DNA of 64,000 nucleotides from Jeotgalibacillus proteolyticus (GTDB taxonomy: Bacteria; Bacillota; Bacilli; Bacillales; Jeotgalibacillaceae): contig NZ_PREZ01000002.1 in NCBI RefSeq assembly GCF_002926065.1, positions 434,001-498,000 of the forward strand, written 5' to 3'. The position numbers and the translations under genes are program-made. Of the stretch, positions 35,819-48,300 are shown one piece after another. The notes under the pieces were generated by a model. The model searched no databases. It saw nothing but the letters and a program-made list of their open reading frames with translations, and was not told where the DNA came from. The first letter of the stretch is position 1, and every line of letters begins with the position of its first letter.

Positions 35819-35953
35819 ACTTATCTCTCCTTCAAAATGTATTTTAGCCTTTCATAAGCTCTTATACAGGCCTAATCAAGAATAATTCATGAGCAGTCTC
35901 TTAAATTGAGCGGTTGCTCAGCATTAGAAAGCATGTTTCAGCAAAATGCTGCA

Positions 35954-36016
35954 AGGATGCGCTTTCATTCCCCATTATAATCAATAATCTGAACTTTGTG
36001 AATGAAAACGCATAAA
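35954..36016 (-). promoter_or_regulatory. citZ promoter with cre-like boxes
   Basis: On the minus strand TTCACA (35997-36002) and TATAAT (35974-35979) are 17 bp apart. TGAAAGCGCATCCT (35954-35967) overlaps the expected start point and half-matches the CcpA cre consensus TGWAANCGNTNWCA. On the plus strand TGAAAACGCATAAA (36003-36016), with two mismatches, abuts the -35 box. An ATAA-6 bp-TTAT dyad just upstream resembles a CcpC half-site pair but with shorter spacing. Catabolite repression of citZ is known in B. subtilis. Confidence 0.55.
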
Positions 36017-36044
36017 TTTGCTTATTTATTTTTCCAAAATCCCC

Positions 36045-36512
36045 TCATATCTGACTAATCCACTCATAGACCCTCATCGCAGAATAGGCAATTCCGGCTC
36101 CTATTAAAGGACCTACTGCGATTCCTTTAAATAATGCAACAGCTAAAACCGTACCTAAAACAAGCGCAACGGTTATATGCGGATCATTTTGCAGAAGGGA
36201 GACTCCGCCCTTTGCTATTAATGCAACTAAAATTCCAGAGCCTAACGCAATCCAGGCATATGGTGACTTTACCGCATCAGTCAGTTCCTTAAACCCGATA
36301 GCCCCGCTGGCAATAGGAGCCAGTACGGCAATCGTAATAATGGTCACCCCCCAATTAACGCCTTTAGATTGAATCGCTTCAAAGATTTTCTGGTCTGTAC
36401 CGGCTACTTTTATGACCAATAATAGCGCTACAGCGAAAATCAGCGAGTTGTTTTTGGCTGCTATGCCAATTCCAAGCAAAAGTAATAAAAATAATAAGGC
36501 CTGATCCATCAT
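36045..36512 (-). CDS. ytwI: DUF441 family membrane protein (YtwI-like)
   Basis: The 155-residue protein has four or five hydrophobic segments (near 3-35, 50-75, 85-103, 110-150) and matches the DUF441/UPF0756 family in length and place (YtwI, between citZ and ytvI). No function is known. The start may be either of two adjacent ATGs after AGGAGG. It is divergent from the ytvI homologue. Confidence 0.85.
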   Translation of the reverse strand: MMDQALLFLLLLLGIGIAAKNNSLIFAVALLLVIKVAGTDQKIFEAIQSKGVNWGVTIITIAVLAPIASGAIGFKELTDAVKSPYAWIALGSGILVALIAKGGVSLLQNDPHITVALVLGTVLAVALFKGIAVGPLIGAGIAYSAMRVYEWISQI

Positions 36513-36581
36513 CCGAAATCCTCCTGTAAGTCGATCATTTTTTTAGCTCTCTTTTCATACAAATAAAAAAGCCCTTAAGAA

Positions 36582-37709
36582 ATGTTGGTGTTAATAGTGA
36601 ACCAGAATCTGATGCTTTCCCGGCTTATTTTGCTTGTCACGGGTCTATTTTTTGCCCTGATAGCAACGATTGCAGCCTATCAATTTATGCTTCCCGTTCT
36701 TGCAGGAGGAATACTCTCGCTTTTTTTATACAGCCCTTCTCAAAGGCTGCACCAATTCAGCAGGCTCCCGCTTACTTTATGTATAACGATCATTATCCTC
36801 TGCTTTTGCACAGCAAGCACCGGGCTCATCATTATTGTGGGCGCTTTATTCTGGAATGACATCGTCCGGCTCGTCGAACAAATTCCAGCTCTTTTCAAAA
36901 TGCTTGCAGATGCAGTTCAAAATAGTTTTTATCAATTACTGCCGTTGATTACTAAAATTGAGAACTGGACTCATTCAAAGGGACTTATTCCTGATTATAC
37001 CACTGACAGTCTTTTACGTTCGCTTGAGAAGCAATTTACTGAATTGATTCAAAAAGCGGGAGAGGTTCTGTTTATTGAGCTTTCGCTTTTTCTTTCTACA
37101 CTTCCCGGCATGCTGTTTGAAACTGTCATTACCCTCTTATCCTCCTTCTTTTTTATAAAGGAAAGAGAACGATTAACGTTAAAAATAAAAGCTCTCTTGT
37201 CAAGTTCCTTTCGTTCACATGTTAAAAAGGTTGCAGCGGCTATCCGCTTTTACACATGGTCCTATGTTCAAGCTCAAATGCTGTTAACTGCAATAACAGC
37301 CGTAATTGTACTTTCAGGTCTTCTGATCCTTAAAATTGATGGCGCACCTGCTATCGCTTTGGCGGCTGCTCTCTTAGATTTAATCCCTTTAATTGGGACA
37401 AGTGCTCTTTTTTTACCCTGGATTTTTTACTGCTGGATTAATGAATTGAATTCTCTTATGATCGGATTGATCATTATTCAATCTCTCCTTGTAGCTTCAA
37501 GACAAATTCTTGAACCAAAAATAATTGGACAAACTCTCGGAATTCATCCGTTTATCACGTTTCTGCTTATTTACCTGAGCTTCCAGAGCTTTGGATTTAT
37601 GGGAATCATTTTTTCTCCCCTTATTCTTTTACTTATCAGCACCTTTATAAAATCAGGAACCGCTTCTCTGATCAAAGAGTACATAAAAAATGGAACTGTC
37701 CTAAAATAA
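36582..37709 (+). CDS. ytvI: Sporulation integral membrane protein YtvI
   Basis: The 375-residue protein belongs to the AI-2E/PerM-type transporter superfamily and matches YtvI, a membrane protein found in spore formers. It has N-terminal hydrophobic segments (13-60, 66-98), a soluble stretch (105-160) and five or so C-terminal segments including the family signature LDLIPLIGTSALFLPW. The start codon is uncertain: ATG 36582 has only a weak AAGAA upstream; a GTG at 36588 or 36597 is possible. Its last codons form part of the terminator with fxsA. Confidence 0.85.
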   Translation: MLVLIVNQNLMLSRLILLVTGLFFALIATIAAYQFMLPVLAGGILSLFLYSPSQRLHQFSRLPLTLCITIIILCFCTASTGLIIIVGALFWNDIVRLVEQIPALFKMLADAVQNSFYQLLPLITKIENWTHSKGLIPDYTTDSLLRSLEKQFTELIQKAGEVLFIELSLFLSTLPGMLFETVITLLSSFFFIKERERLTLKIKALLSSSFRSHVKKVAAAIRFYTWSYVQAQMLLTAITAVIVLSGLLILKIDGAPAIALAAALLDLIPLIGTSALFLPWIFYCWINELNSLMIGLIIIQSLLVASRQILEPKIIGQTLGIHPFITFLLIYLSFQSFGFMGIIFSPLILLLISTFIKSGTASLIKEYIKNGTVLK

Positions 37710-37725
37710 GGACAGTTCCATTTTA
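37685..37725. terminator. Bidirectional terminator between ytvI and fxsA
   Basis: A perfect TGGAACTGTCCT/AGGACAGTTCCA stem flanked by A6 and T4 overlaps the last codons of ytvI and the fxsA stop, an unusually compact arrangement. Confidence 0.92.
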
Positions 37726-38112
37726 TTGACGATAAATAATAAGATTTCCTTTTCCTGCCCGTTTGCGGAACCAATTATAAATCAGCGGTTTAAATCCGTT
37801 TCTCGTTCGGGGAATCAGAAGCAAAAACCCTGCAATGTCAGAAATAAATCCCGGTGTGAGCAACAGAACTCCACCAATCAAAATACAAACACCGTCAAGC
37901 ACAATTTCTCCTGCGGGTTTTTGAACACCCATTTGATTTTGAACATTACGGATTGCCTGAAGTCCTTGGGATTTTGCTAAATAAGCACCAAATACACCTG
38001 TAGCGATTATTAACAGGAATGTAGGGAGAACGCCTATGGCATTACCTATACTTATTAAAACAGCAATCTCTATAGCTGGTATCACAATTATTAAAAGCAT
38101 GAGCCATCTCAA
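37723..38112 (-). CDS. fxsA: FxsA family membrane protein
   Basis: The 129-residue protein has four hydrophobic segments in its first 105 residues (3-25, 26-47, 65-85 and 86-100) and a basic tail. FxsA in E. coli is a membrane protein whose overexpression relieves phage T7 exclusion by the F plasmid; the native role is unknown. The start is TTG at 38112 after GGAGG (nine bases). Position upstream of pyk matches B. subtilis (ytzA). Confidence 0.87.
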   Translation of the reverse strand: MRWLMLLIIVIPAIEIAVLISIGNAIGVLPTFLLIIATGVFGAYLAKSQGLQAIRNVQNQMGVQKPAGEIVLDGVCILIGGVLLLTPGFISDIAGFLLLIPRTRNGFKPLIYNWFRKRAGKGNLIIYRQ

Positions 38113-38207
38113 CTGTCTGATCCTCCTTTGCTTGTTGCATCAACTACAGTATACCATACCCCGCTATTATCAAACAGAATTAGACCCGTAAAGTAAAAAA
38201 CGGTAAA

Positions 38208-38244
38208 TAAAAAACCTGTCATTTCCTTAAAGGAAACAACAGGT
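38208..38244 (-). terminator. Terminator of pfkA-pyk
   Basis: Minus-strand arms ACCTGTTGTTTCC/GGAAATGACAGGT are followed by T6, seven bases after the pyk stop. Confidence 0.88.
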
Positions 38245-38251
38245 CTGCTTT

Positions 38252-40009
38252 TTATAATACACTTGCGTGTCCGTTATAAACAACACCGCGTTCTGCATCA
38301 ACTGTTACAACCTGATTATCCTTGAATAGAGAAGTTGCATTCTCCACCCCAACGATAACCGGCAGGCCAAGATTCAGGCCAACAACAGCTGCATGGCTTG
38401 TCAAGCCGCCTTCTTCCACAATTAAAGCAGCACATTTTTCGAGTGCCGGGACCATTTCTTTATCTGTGCCAATTGTTACCAGTACAGAGCCTTCCTTCAC
38501 CTTATCAAGAGCTTCAGAAGCATTAGAAGCAATTACTGCGCGGCCAAAGCCTGATCTGCGCCCGATGCCCTGTCCTTTTGCCAGCACATCGCCCACAATA
38601 TGGATCTTCATCAGGTTCGTCGTGCCTGATTCACCGACCGGCACACCCGCCGTGATGACGACAAGGTCACCATGCTTTACGCAGCCGCTATTTAAGCTCT
38701 CAGAAACCGCCATATCGAGCATTTCATCCGTTGTAGCAGTCTGTCTGCCCACTTGCGGATAAACACCCCATACAAGTGCCATACGGCGTGATACAGCCGA
38801 ATCAGCTGTAACTGCGACAATTGTTGCCTCAGGACGGTATTTTGAGATCATGCGTGCCGTATGACCGCTTTCTGTAGGAGCAATAATTGCATTTACTTCC
38901 AAATTCAATGCAGTATGAGCAACTGCCTGGCCAATCGCATCTGTCATATTCGGTTCAAACCGTTTGCTTCGGTTAGAGAGAATCGTTTTGTAATCAAGTG
39001 CAGTTTCAGCACGAGAAGCAATATCGTTCATTGTTTTTACTGATTCAACCGGGTAGTCACCAGCTGCGGTTTCCCCGGAAAGCATAATTGCATCGGTTCC
39101 ATCAAAAATAGCATTCGCAACATCACTTGCTTCTGCACGGGTAGGACGCGGATTGCGCTGCATTGAATCAAGCATTTGAGTCGCAGTTATAACAGGTTTT
39201 CCAACAGCATTACATTTTCTGATAAGGTCTTTTTGTACAAGAGGCACTTCCTCAGCAGGAATTTCAACGCCCAAATCTCCACGGGCAACCATCAGACCGT
39301 CAGATACTTCCAGGATTTCCTCGATGTTGTCCACACCTTCCTGGTTTTCAATTTTTGGAATGATGTTAATATCTGCACCATTTTTCTCAAGCAGCTCACG
39401 AATTTCAAGAACATCTGATGCACGGCGTACAAAAGAAGCGGCAATAAAATCAACCTTCTGTTCAATTCCAAACAAAATATCCTGTGCATCTTTATCGGTA
39501 ATACCTGGAAGCTGTACAGATACACCTGGAACATTAACACCTTTTTTGTTTTTCAAGGTGCCGCTGTTAAGAATTTTCGTGCGGATTTCTCTTGCATCAC
39601 GGTCAACAGATAATACCTCAAGACCTATAAGTCCGTCATCTAAAAGGATTTTAGAGCCTGCGTCAACATCCTCTACAAGACTTTCATAGGTAATCGAAAA
39701 TTTCTCAGTGGTTCCGACTACTTCTTTCATGGAAACAATAATTTCATTTCCTGCTTCGAGATGGATTGCTCCGTTCTCCATTGTATTCGTACGGATTTCA
39801 GGTCCCTTAGTATCAAGCAGGATCCCGACGTTTTTGCCTAGTCTTGAAGCTGCTTCACGGATATTTACAATTCGGGCTCCATGTTCTTCGAAGTCCCCGT
39901 GTGAAAAGTTGAGACGGGCTACATTCATCCCGGCTTCCATTAGCTGGGTAAGCTTTTCAATGCTTTCACTTGCAGGACCGATTGTACAAACTATTTTCGT
40001 TTTTCTCAT
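38252..40009 (-). CDS. pyk: Pyruvate kinase
   Basis: Pyruvate kinase makes pyruvate and ATP from phosphoenolpyruvate. At 585 residues it is the long Bacillus type: a catalytic barrel with [12 protein letters not shown], the [14 protein letters not shown] metal site and [11 protein letters not shown], an allosteric C domain (about 355-470), and an extra C-terminal PEP-utilising phosphohistidine-type domain ([21 protein letters not shown]) from about 490. It follows pfkA by 36 bp, forming the glycolytic pfkA-pyk operon. Confidence 0.97.
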   Translation of the reverse strand: MRKTKIVCTIGPASESIEKLTQLMEAGMNVARLNFSHGDFEEHGARIVNIREAASRLGKNVGILLDTKGPEIRTNTMENGAIHLEAGNEIIVSMKEVVGTTEKFSITYESLVEDVDAGSKILLDDGLIGLEVLSVDRDAREIRTKILNSGTLKNKKGVNVPGVSVQLPGITDKDAQDILFGIEQKVDFIAASFVRRASDVLEIRELLEKNGADINIIPKIENQEGVDNIEEILEVSDGLMVARGDLGVEIPAEEVPLVQKDLIRKCNAVGKPVITATQMLDSMQRNPRPTRAEASDVANAIFDGTDAIMLSGETAAGDYPVESVKTMNDIASRAETALDYKTILSNRSKRFEPNMTDAIGQAVAHTALNLEVNAIIAPTESGHTARMISKYRPEATIVAVTADSAVSRRMALVWGVYPQVGRQTATTDEMLDMAVSESLNSGCVKHGDLVVITAGVPVGESGTTNLMKIHIVGDVLAKGQGIGRRSGFGRAVIASNASEALDKVKEGSVLVTIGTDKEMVPALEKCAALIVEEGGLTSHAAVVGLNLGLPVIVGVENATSLFKDNQVVTVDAERGVVYNGHASVL

Positions 40010-40045
40010 AATGATGTTGAACCTCCTAATAGCGATTAGTCTTTA

Positions 40046-41309
<1,264 letters not shown>

Positions 41310-41344
41310 AAAAAAAAAACGTGTACTGAAAAACAGTACACGTC
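41310..41344 (-). terminator. Terminator of accDA
   Basis: Perfect minus-strand arms ACGTGTACTG/CAGTACACGT with a T5 loop end in a T10 run. Confidence 0.93.
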
Positions 41345-41353
41345 TACTATTCC

Positions 41354-42322
41354 CTAAAGGATTTCACTCAAAACAGAATGAGACCCAATTTTCTGGAATT
41401 TTTCATGTCTGTGGGCTACAAGCTCTTCCGGTGTAAGCTGTGTAAGCTCGGTTAAAGACTTGTAAAGAACAGCGTCTATTTTTTGCGCCTGCTCCTTAAT
41501 CCCATGATGGGCCCCGCCTCTGACTTCCGAAATAATTTCATCAATAATTTTCAGCTCTTTCAGATCCGGTGCAGTGATTCTCATTGATTCAGCTGCTTTT
41601 CGGGCTAATGATGCATCTTTCCACAGTATGGATGCTGCCCCTTCCGGAGAAATAACCGAGTAAGTAGAATTTTCAAGCATATGCAAATGATTACCGATGC
41701 CAAGCGCTAGAGCACCGCCGCTCCCGCCTTCACCAATGACTACACAAATAACCGGGACTGTCAGGCCGGCCATTTCAAAAAGATTGCGTGCGATCGCTTC
41801 ACTTTGTCCTCTCTCTTCTGCAGCTTTTCCAGGATAGGCACCCTTAGTATCAATGAAACAAATGATCGGCCGGTTAAATTTCTCAGCCTGCTTCATTAGA
41901 CGAAGTGCTTTACGATAACCCTCGGGGTGGGGCATGCCAAAATTGCGGCGAATATTTTCTTTCGTTCCCTTACCGCGCTGATGGCCAATAATCGTTACAG
42001 GCTTCCCTTTATAAAAGGCGATACCTCCAACAATTGCATGATCATCGCCATACAAACGGTCGCCATGAAGCTCAACGAACTGTTCAAATAATTCATTAAT
42101 ATAATCAAGCGTCGTCGGTCTTTCGGGATGTCGTGCGATTTGTACACGATCCCATGGCTTAATATTACGGTAAATGTCTTCTTCTAATTTTACAAGACGT
42201 GATTCAAGCTTTTCAATTTCAAGGGATAAATCAACGTCTGAATTTTCTGTAAAGGTTTTTAATTCGCTGATTTTTTCTCTCAGCTGAACAAGCGGCTTCT
42301 CGAATTCCAATTCGTTTACCAT
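41354..42322 (-). CDS. accA: Acetyl-CoA carboxylase carboxyltransferase subunit alpha
   Basis: AccA and AccD form the carboxyltransferase that makes malonyl-CoA for fatty acid synthesis. The 322-residue protein has a coiled N-terminal helix, then the crotonase-like core with [39 protein letters not shown] and [14 protein letters not shown]. Its ATG overlaps the accD stop by seven bases, so the two are translationally coupled, which suits a 1:1 complex. Confidence 0.97.
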   Translation of the reverse strand: MVNELEFEKPLVQLREKISELKTFTENSDVDLSLEIEKLESRLVKLEEDIYRNIKPWDRVQIARHPERPTTLDYINELFEQFVELHGDRLYGDDHAIVGGIAFYKGKPVTIIGHQRGKGTKENIRRNFGMPHPEGYRKALRLMKQAEKFNRPIICFIDTKGAYPGKAAEERGQSEAIARNLFEMAGLTVPVICVVIGEGGSGGALALGIGNHLHMLENSTYSVISPEGAASILWKDASLARKAAESMRITAPDLKELKIIDEIISEVRGGAHHGIKEQAQKIDAVLYKSLTELTQLTPEELVAHRHEKFQKIGSHSVLSEIL

Positions 42323-43182
42323 GATGTTACCCCCTGCTCATGTATAGCTAGAACCGTCGTGATTCTTTCCCGGAGCTCATTTCTTGGAATGACTGCATCC
42401 AATTGCCCGTGCTCGAGCAGGAATTCTGCTGTTTGAAAATCTTCAGGCAGTTTTTCGCGAATGGTCTGTTCAATAATTCTTCTGCCGGCAAAGCCGATTA
42501 ATGCACCGGGTTCTGCAAAGTTATAATCTCCAAGTGAGGCAAAGCTCGCAGATACCCCGCCTGTTGTTGGATGCGTCATGACCGATATAATCAAGCCGCC
42601 TGAACTGCTGTATTTTTTTAATGCAGTGCTCGTTTTGGCCATCTGCATTAACGAAAGAACTCCCTCCTGCATCCGGGCACCGCCGCTTGCAGTAAAAATA
42701 ATAAATGGAACAGAGAGCTTTTCAGCCTGAGCAATAGCCTGGGAAATTTTCTCTCCTACTACAGAGCCCATACTGCCCATTCTGAAATGGGAATCCATTA
42801 TTGCAATAACCGTTTTATAGCCGTTTATCTCGGCTGTACCGGTGACAATCGCTTCATTAAGGCCTGTTTTCTTAATATCCTTTTCGATCTTCTCCATATA
42901 ATCAGGAAAATTCAAAGGATTTAAAGAGGTCATTTCCTTGTTGGTCTCAACAAAGGTATCTGAATCCACCAGGTTATTAATGCGCTCCTGTGAGGTCATT
43001 GGGTGATGATAGCCGCAATGAAGACACACCTTGGCATTTTTTTTCACTTCTTTTGTGTACATTATTTTTTTGCACTTTGGACATTTTGTCATAATTCCTT
43101 CAGGTACATCATGCTTTGCATTTTCTGATGGAATCGTAGCATACTTTTTCTTTTTCGATTTAGCGAAAATATCTTTAAGCAA
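42316..43182 (-). CDS. accD: Acetyl-CoA carboxylase carboxyltransferase subunit beta
   Basis: The 288-residue subunit has the four-cysteine zinc ribbon ([13 protein letters not shown] ... CLHCGYH, about 34-57) and the acyl-CoA binding core ([35 protein letters not shown]). The start is TTG at 43182, seven bases after GGAGG. It lies downstream of a FadR-type regulator in the ytsJ-regulator-accD-accA series. Confidence 0.96.
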   Translation of the reverse strand: MLKDIFAKSKKKKYATIPSENAKHDVPEGIMTKCPKCKKIMYTKEVKKNAKVCLHCGYHHPMTSQERINNLVDSDTFVETNKEMTSLNPLNFPDYMEKIEKDIKKTGLNEAIVTGTAEINGYKTVIAIMDSHFRMGSMGSVVGEKISQAIAQAEKLSVPFIIFTASGGARMQEGVLSLMQMAKTSTALKKYSSSGGLIISVMTHPTTGGVSASFASLGDYNFAEPGALIGFAGRRIIEQTIREKLPEDFQTAEFLLEHGQLDAVIPRNELRERITTVLAIHEQGVTSW

Positions 43183-43273
43183 CGCAAATCCTCCCCCCGC
43201 GTGTAAATTACGATAAAATGCTCTTCGACTCCCTGATAAATTACATGACCTACACGTTACTTTGTTTATTAGG

Positions 43274-43900
43274 TTATCTGGTCATTGTACAAAAAGAGCG
43301 GATAAAATCAATATTTTTTGATAACAATGCTTCTTTTAACTTATTAATATTCTCTTCTTCTAGAGACTTACCATCTTTAGCTTTACCTTTGTCAAAATCA
43401 TGCAGAACAAGCCAGACCTTATATGCCAGCTGATTTCCTGAAGATTTTAGCAGAAAAGATTTTATTTGGGAAATAGATGTCAATTCCCCCTGCTTAAATC
43501 GGAGCAAAATCGAGTCGGCCAGCGACTTGATCATTTCTTCATGTCCCGACAGTAATCGTTTAATTCCTGCAATTTCAATCCATTCCTTCATCTCAGCTAC
43601 ATCGTTTTCAGCCTGTCCATGCTGAAGAATAAACATACCCAGCAGCTCGACTAAATGATGATCCCGAAAATCTCTGAGGAATGTACCTTCTCCATGCCGG
43701 GTCTCGATAAGCCCGAGCAGTTCTAAAGCCCGGAATGCTTCCCGGACTGAAGACCTGCCGACTCCCAAGCGTTCTGACAGCTCCCGTTCTGAAGGAAGCC
43801 TGTCTCCGGAGGTTAAACGGTCATTTTGTATCATTTCTTTTAGTTTATGAACGACTGAAATGTACACTTTTAAATGAGGGGAAGTTGGCTCAGCGAACAT
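43274..43900 (-). CDS. FadR/GntR-family transcriptional regulator
   Basis: The 208-residue protein has an N-terminal winged helix of GntR type (about 8-75: [30 protein letters not shown]) and an all-helical C-terminal FCD-type ligand domain. It starts three bases after the malic enzyme stop and lies 91 bp before accD. FadR-subfamily proteins commonly bind organic acids or acyl-CoA; control of malic enzyme or malonyl-CoA supply is a reasonable inference but not shown by sequence. B. subtilis lacks this gene at this place. Confidence 0.9.
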   Translation of the reverse strand: MFAEPTSPHLKVYISVVHKLKEMIQNDRLTSGDRLPSERELSERLGVGRSSVREAFRALELLGLIETRHGEGTFLRDFRDHHLVELLGMFILQHGQAENDVAEMKEWIEIAGIKRLLSGHEEMIKSLADSILLRFKQGELTSISQIKSFLLKSSGNQLAYKVWLVLHDFDKGKAKDGKSLEEENINKLKEALLSKNIDFIRSFCTMTR

Positions 43901-43903
43901 TAC

Positions 43904-45142
43904 CTACTCAGTCTTTCCGATTTGAGAAAGCTGTTCAGTTTTAATTCTGATCTCCTCAGGATCTACTTTTCTTCTTGCCACTCCAGTTTCCATCGCCGAT
44001 TTTGCCACTGCAGCTGCTACAGCAGGTGCTACTCTTGGATCAAAAGGCGCAGGAATGACATAATTTTCATTCAGCTCAGCATCGCTGATTAGGGAAGCGA
44101 TTGCTTCTACAGCCGCTCGCTTCATTTTTTCATTAATATGTGTAGCTCGTACATCAAGCGCCCCTCTGAAAATCCCAGGGAAAGCAAGTACATTATTTAC
44201 CTGATTAGGGAAGTCAGAGCGGCCAGTACCGATCACTTTCGCACCAGCGCTTTTTGCCAATTCAGGCATAATTTCAGGTACAGGATTTGCCATTGCAAAA
44301 ATAATCGCTTCATCATTCATTGTATTAACCATCTCTTCAGTTAATGCTCCTGCAACAGATACGCCGATAAAAACATCTGCATCATGGATCACATCAGCTA
44401 GAGAGCCATCTAGACGTTCACGGTTTGTGATTTTTGCTACGCCCTGCTTTACTTCATTCATTCCGAAAGGACGCCCTTCATAGACTGCACCTTTAGAATC
44501 ACACATAATAATATCACGTACACCGTAGCTGTATAAAAGATTGATAATGGCAATTCCCGCAGCTCCTGCTCCATTCATAACCACTTTAATATTCGAAATC
44601 TCTCTGTTCGTAATCTTAAGTGCATTTAAAAGACCCGCTACCGTTACAATCGCTGTTCCGTGCTGATCGTCATGAAAAATTGGAATATTCGTTTCCTTCT
44701 TTAGTCGCTCTTCGATTTCAAAGCAGCGCGGAGCAGCAATATCTTCTAAATTAACTCCTCCAAAAGTAGGCTCCAGCAGTTTAACAGTTTCAACAATTTT
44801 ATCGATCTCCGTAGTATTTAAACAAATTGGAAAAGCATCAACACCGGCAAAGCTCTTAAATAGTACTGCTTTTCCTTCCATTACAGGAAGCGCTGCTTCA
44901 GGTCCGATATTACCAAGCCCAAGAACAGCCGTGCCGTCCGACACAACTGCAACCATATTGCCCTTCATCGTATAATCATAGACGGTTTCTGGTTTATCAT
45001 AGATCTCTTTGCATGGTTCTGCCACTCCTGGAGAATAAGCAAGACTTAAGTCCTCTGCATTTCTAACGCTTACCTTTGATTTTGATTCCAGCTTCCCCTG
45101 ATTAACTCTGTGCATATGTAGTGCTTCATCGCGTAATGACAA
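43904..45142 (-). CDS. ytsJ: NAD(P)-dependent malic enzyme (YtsJ-type)
   Basis: Malic enzyme decarboxylates malate to pyruvate; B. subtilis YtsJ is mainly NADP-dependent. The 412-residue short-form protein has the N-terminal catalytic domain (SLAYSPGVAEPC with Tyr, the lysine region EGKAVLFKSFAGVDAFPI, metal ligands in EDIAAPRCFEIEE and FHDDQHGTA) and a Rossmann domain (VVMNGAGAAGIAIINLL). The start is TTG at 45142 after GGGAG. It lies between dnaE and the acc genes as in B. subtilis. Confidence 0.94.
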   Translation of the reverse strand: MSLRDEALHMHRVNQGKLESKSKVSVRNAEDLSLAYSPGVAEPCKEIYDKPETVYDYTMKGNMVAVVSDGTAVLGLGNIGPEAALPVMEGKAVLFKSFAGVDAFPICLNTTEIDKIVETVKLLEPTFGGVNLEDIAAPRCFEIEERLKKETNIPIFHDDQHGTAIVTVAGLLNALKITNREISNIKVVMNGAGAAGIAIINLLYSYGVRDIIMCDSKGAVYEGRPFGMNEVKQGVAKITNRERLDGSLADVIHDADVFIGVSVAGALTEEMVNTMNDEAIIFAMANPVPEIMPELAKSAGAKVIGTGRSDFPNQVNNVLAFPGIFRGALDVRATHINEKMKRAAVEAIASLISDAELNENYVIPAPFDPRVAPAVAAAVAKSAMETGVARRKVDPEEIRIKTEQLSQIGKTE

Positions 45143-45262
45143 CTTTGTTCACTCCCTGATTGTATTGAGGATATTCCCCTATATTTAACAATTGGTCAGA
45201 CCACATCATTTTCTCTAACCCACTATATCAAAAATTCCTTTAAAAAAGCAATTTATTATTCC

Positions 45263-45303
45263 AAAAGAAAAGAAGGCAAAGGTAGACTTCCCTTAGCCTT
45301 CAA
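45263..45303 (-). terminator. Terminator of dnaE
   Basis: Minus-strand arms GAAGGCTAAGG/CCTTTGCCTTC (one mismatch) are followed by TTTTC and TTTT, shortly after the dnaE stop. Confidence 0.8.
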
Positions 45304-45325
45304 ATTGAGTTTACCGCTTCTTTTA

Positions 45326-48300
45326 TTACTTGATCACCACATTCGATTCCCCAACAAGATTTTTTAATTGAGCAGGCAGCGGACCATGAAGATACACCCA
45401 CTCAGACGCCTGAAGCTGAAGGGTACGTCTGGTTTCTTCTATATGAATCACAACCGGCGCATCCCCTTTATACCTGCTGCATAGCTCTCTTATTTTACTA
45501 ATGGTATCTTCTTCTTCAAGACTGGAAGGTACTTTAATAAAAAGTTTATGGTTGCTTTCGTCTGCTTTAAAATCCTTTGCAAGCTTTACTTCCTGAAGGA
45601 TGACCTGAAGCTTCCCGTTTCGCTCTTCAGCCTTCCCTTTTACGATAACAACAAATCCCTGCTTTAAAATGGCTGATGCATGGCGGTAGGTATCAGGAAA
45701 AGCAACTGCATCAATATCACCTGAAGCATCACTGAGAACGGCAAAAGCCATTGCTTCTCCTTTTTTTGTGCGAATCATCCTGACCTCCGTAATAAGTGCA
45801 CCAAAAACGGCAGTGCCTGAGGAAAGCTCCGCAATCGGGACAGCCCGAAGAGTCTCTAATTTTTCCTGAATTGCCGTTACAGGGTGGGCGGACAGATAAA
45901 GGCCCAGCACCTCTTTCTCAAAGGAAAGCTTCTCTTCGGCAGGCATTGGGGACTTTTCAACATATTTAGGGGAGATGGAAAAATCGTCATCAAAAAGCCC
46001 CCCATCCTCACTCTTCATTAGAGAGGCATGCTCTAAAGCTACATCCAATGTAGCAAGCAGTGTGGATCTGTCTTTTGAGAAATCATCCATTGCTCCCGAA
46101 AAGACCAGCGCCTCTAGTATTTTACGATTAATTGACTTAGCAGGCACCCGGACACATAAATCAAAAATATCTTTATACGGCTTAGACTCCCTACTTTGGA
46201 TCAGGTCAATTGCCGTGGCTTTTCCGATTCCTTTAATCGCACTAATACTATAGCGGATGCCCTCCTGTTCAACAGCAAAATACCGCTCGCTTTTTTGAAT
46301 GGAAGGAGGAAAGACCTTTATATTCAGCCGCTCACATTCCCTGACATACAAACGAAGCTTATCTTCATTCCCTGTTACAGAGGTCATTAAAGCTGCCATA
46401 AAATGCTTAGGGAAATGGGTTTTTAAGTAGGCGAGCTGATAGCCGATCAGGCTGTAGGCAACCGCATGACTTTTATTAAAGCCGTAATTTGCAAAGCGCA
46501 CAATTAAATCATAGATTTCATGTGCAGTTCTTTCTTCATATCCTCTTTTTACCGAGCCCTCTACAAAGCTTTTTCTATGAAAATCGAGCTCTTCTTTTTT
46601 CTTTTTGCTGACCGCCCGTCTAAGCACGTCTGCCTGGCCAAGGGAGAATCCCGCCATTTGAGCAGCGATTTGCATAATCTGCTCCTGATATACAATAATG
46701 CCATGGGTAGAGGATAAAATAGATTTCAAATCAGGATGGGCATAGCTCACTGCTTCTTTTTTATGTTTCCTTTTAATAAAAACCGGGATGTTTTCCATTG
46801 GACCCGGACGGTAAAGTGCATTTACTGCAACAATATCGTCAAAAGATGTAGGAAGAAGCGTTCGCAGAACATTCTTCATGCCGTCTGATTCAAGCTGGAA
46901 TATTCCGACTGTCCAGCCCCTGCTTAACAGTTCGAACGTCTTTTTGTCATCAACAGGAATATCTTCAATGCGAAAGCGGGCGCCTTCTTTTTGATTAACC
47001 GAGTGAATAATCCGTTCAAGGAGAGTTAGATTCCGCAGGCCCAAAAAATCCATTTTTAATAATCCAATATCCTCTAAAAGATCCATCGGCCACTGGGTTA
47101 GATATACCCCCTCCTGTCCATCCTGAAGCGGAACGATCTCAACAAGCGGACGGCTGCTGATGACTACTCCTGCTGCATGGGTTGAGGTATGTCTTGGGAG
47201 TCCCTCTAATTTTTTTGCTGATTCAAACCATTGCTTATGCCGGGAGGACTGATCTGCAAATTGCCTTAGAGCGCCTGACTCCCTGTAAGCTTCTTCAAGC
47301 TTAATGCCGACCCTAGATGGGATCGACCTCGAAATGACTTCCATTTCACCGGTTGAAAAACCAAAAACACGGGCAGTATCTCTCGCACTTGCTTTTGCAG
47401 AAAGTGTTCCAAACGTAACGATTTGCGCTACGTGCTTTGAACCGTATTTCTGAGCAACATAATGAATGACCTCATCACGTCGATTATCAGGAAAATCAAT
47501 ATCGATATCAGGCATTGAAATTCGTTCAGGGTTTAAAAAACGTTCAAACAATAAATTGTATTTTAGCGGGTCAACCTGTGTGATTGATAAGGCATAGGCA
47601 ACAAGAGAACCTGCTGCCGATCCCCTGCCCGGACCCGTGAGGATTTTTTTATCTCTTGCAAACTTCATAAAATCCCAGACAATCAGAAAATAATCGTTAA
47701 AGGACATTGAATCAATAACATTCAATTCGAACGCTAATCGTTCCGTATAGGCAGACGGGACGGGATCCATTTTTCGTTTCAGCCCCTCAAGACATAGATG
47801 CTCGAGCACTTCTTTTGCTGTAACATCATCTGGAACTGGGAATTCTGGTAGTGATAGCTGGGTAAAATCTAATGTTAGATTACAGCGATCCGCAATTTTT
47901 AATGTATTTTCAAGCGCATCAGGAAAATCTGCAAAAAGCTCCTTCATCGACTCTTTTGATCTGAAGGAGTAATCCCCCTCAAGCCTCGGACTCTCAAGCT
48001 TAATTCCATCGCGGATTGCGGTTATGACTTCATAGCTAAAAGCGTCCTCCTCTTCAAGATAGCGTACATCCCCAGTTACTGCCGTTTGAAGATCAAAAGA
48101 CTCTGCAAAGTGTGCCAGCTTCTTTAGAAGCTCTTTACCCGAAGAATTATTATGATCCTGCAAAGACAGATAAAAGCTATCTTCTCTAAATATTTTCTGA
48201 TAAAGAAGTATCCGCTTATGCGCCAGATCATTCTCATCATTTTGAATCAGCTGTTCAATTTCTCCTTCACTTCCGGGAGTCAGCGCAATAAGTCCGTCTG

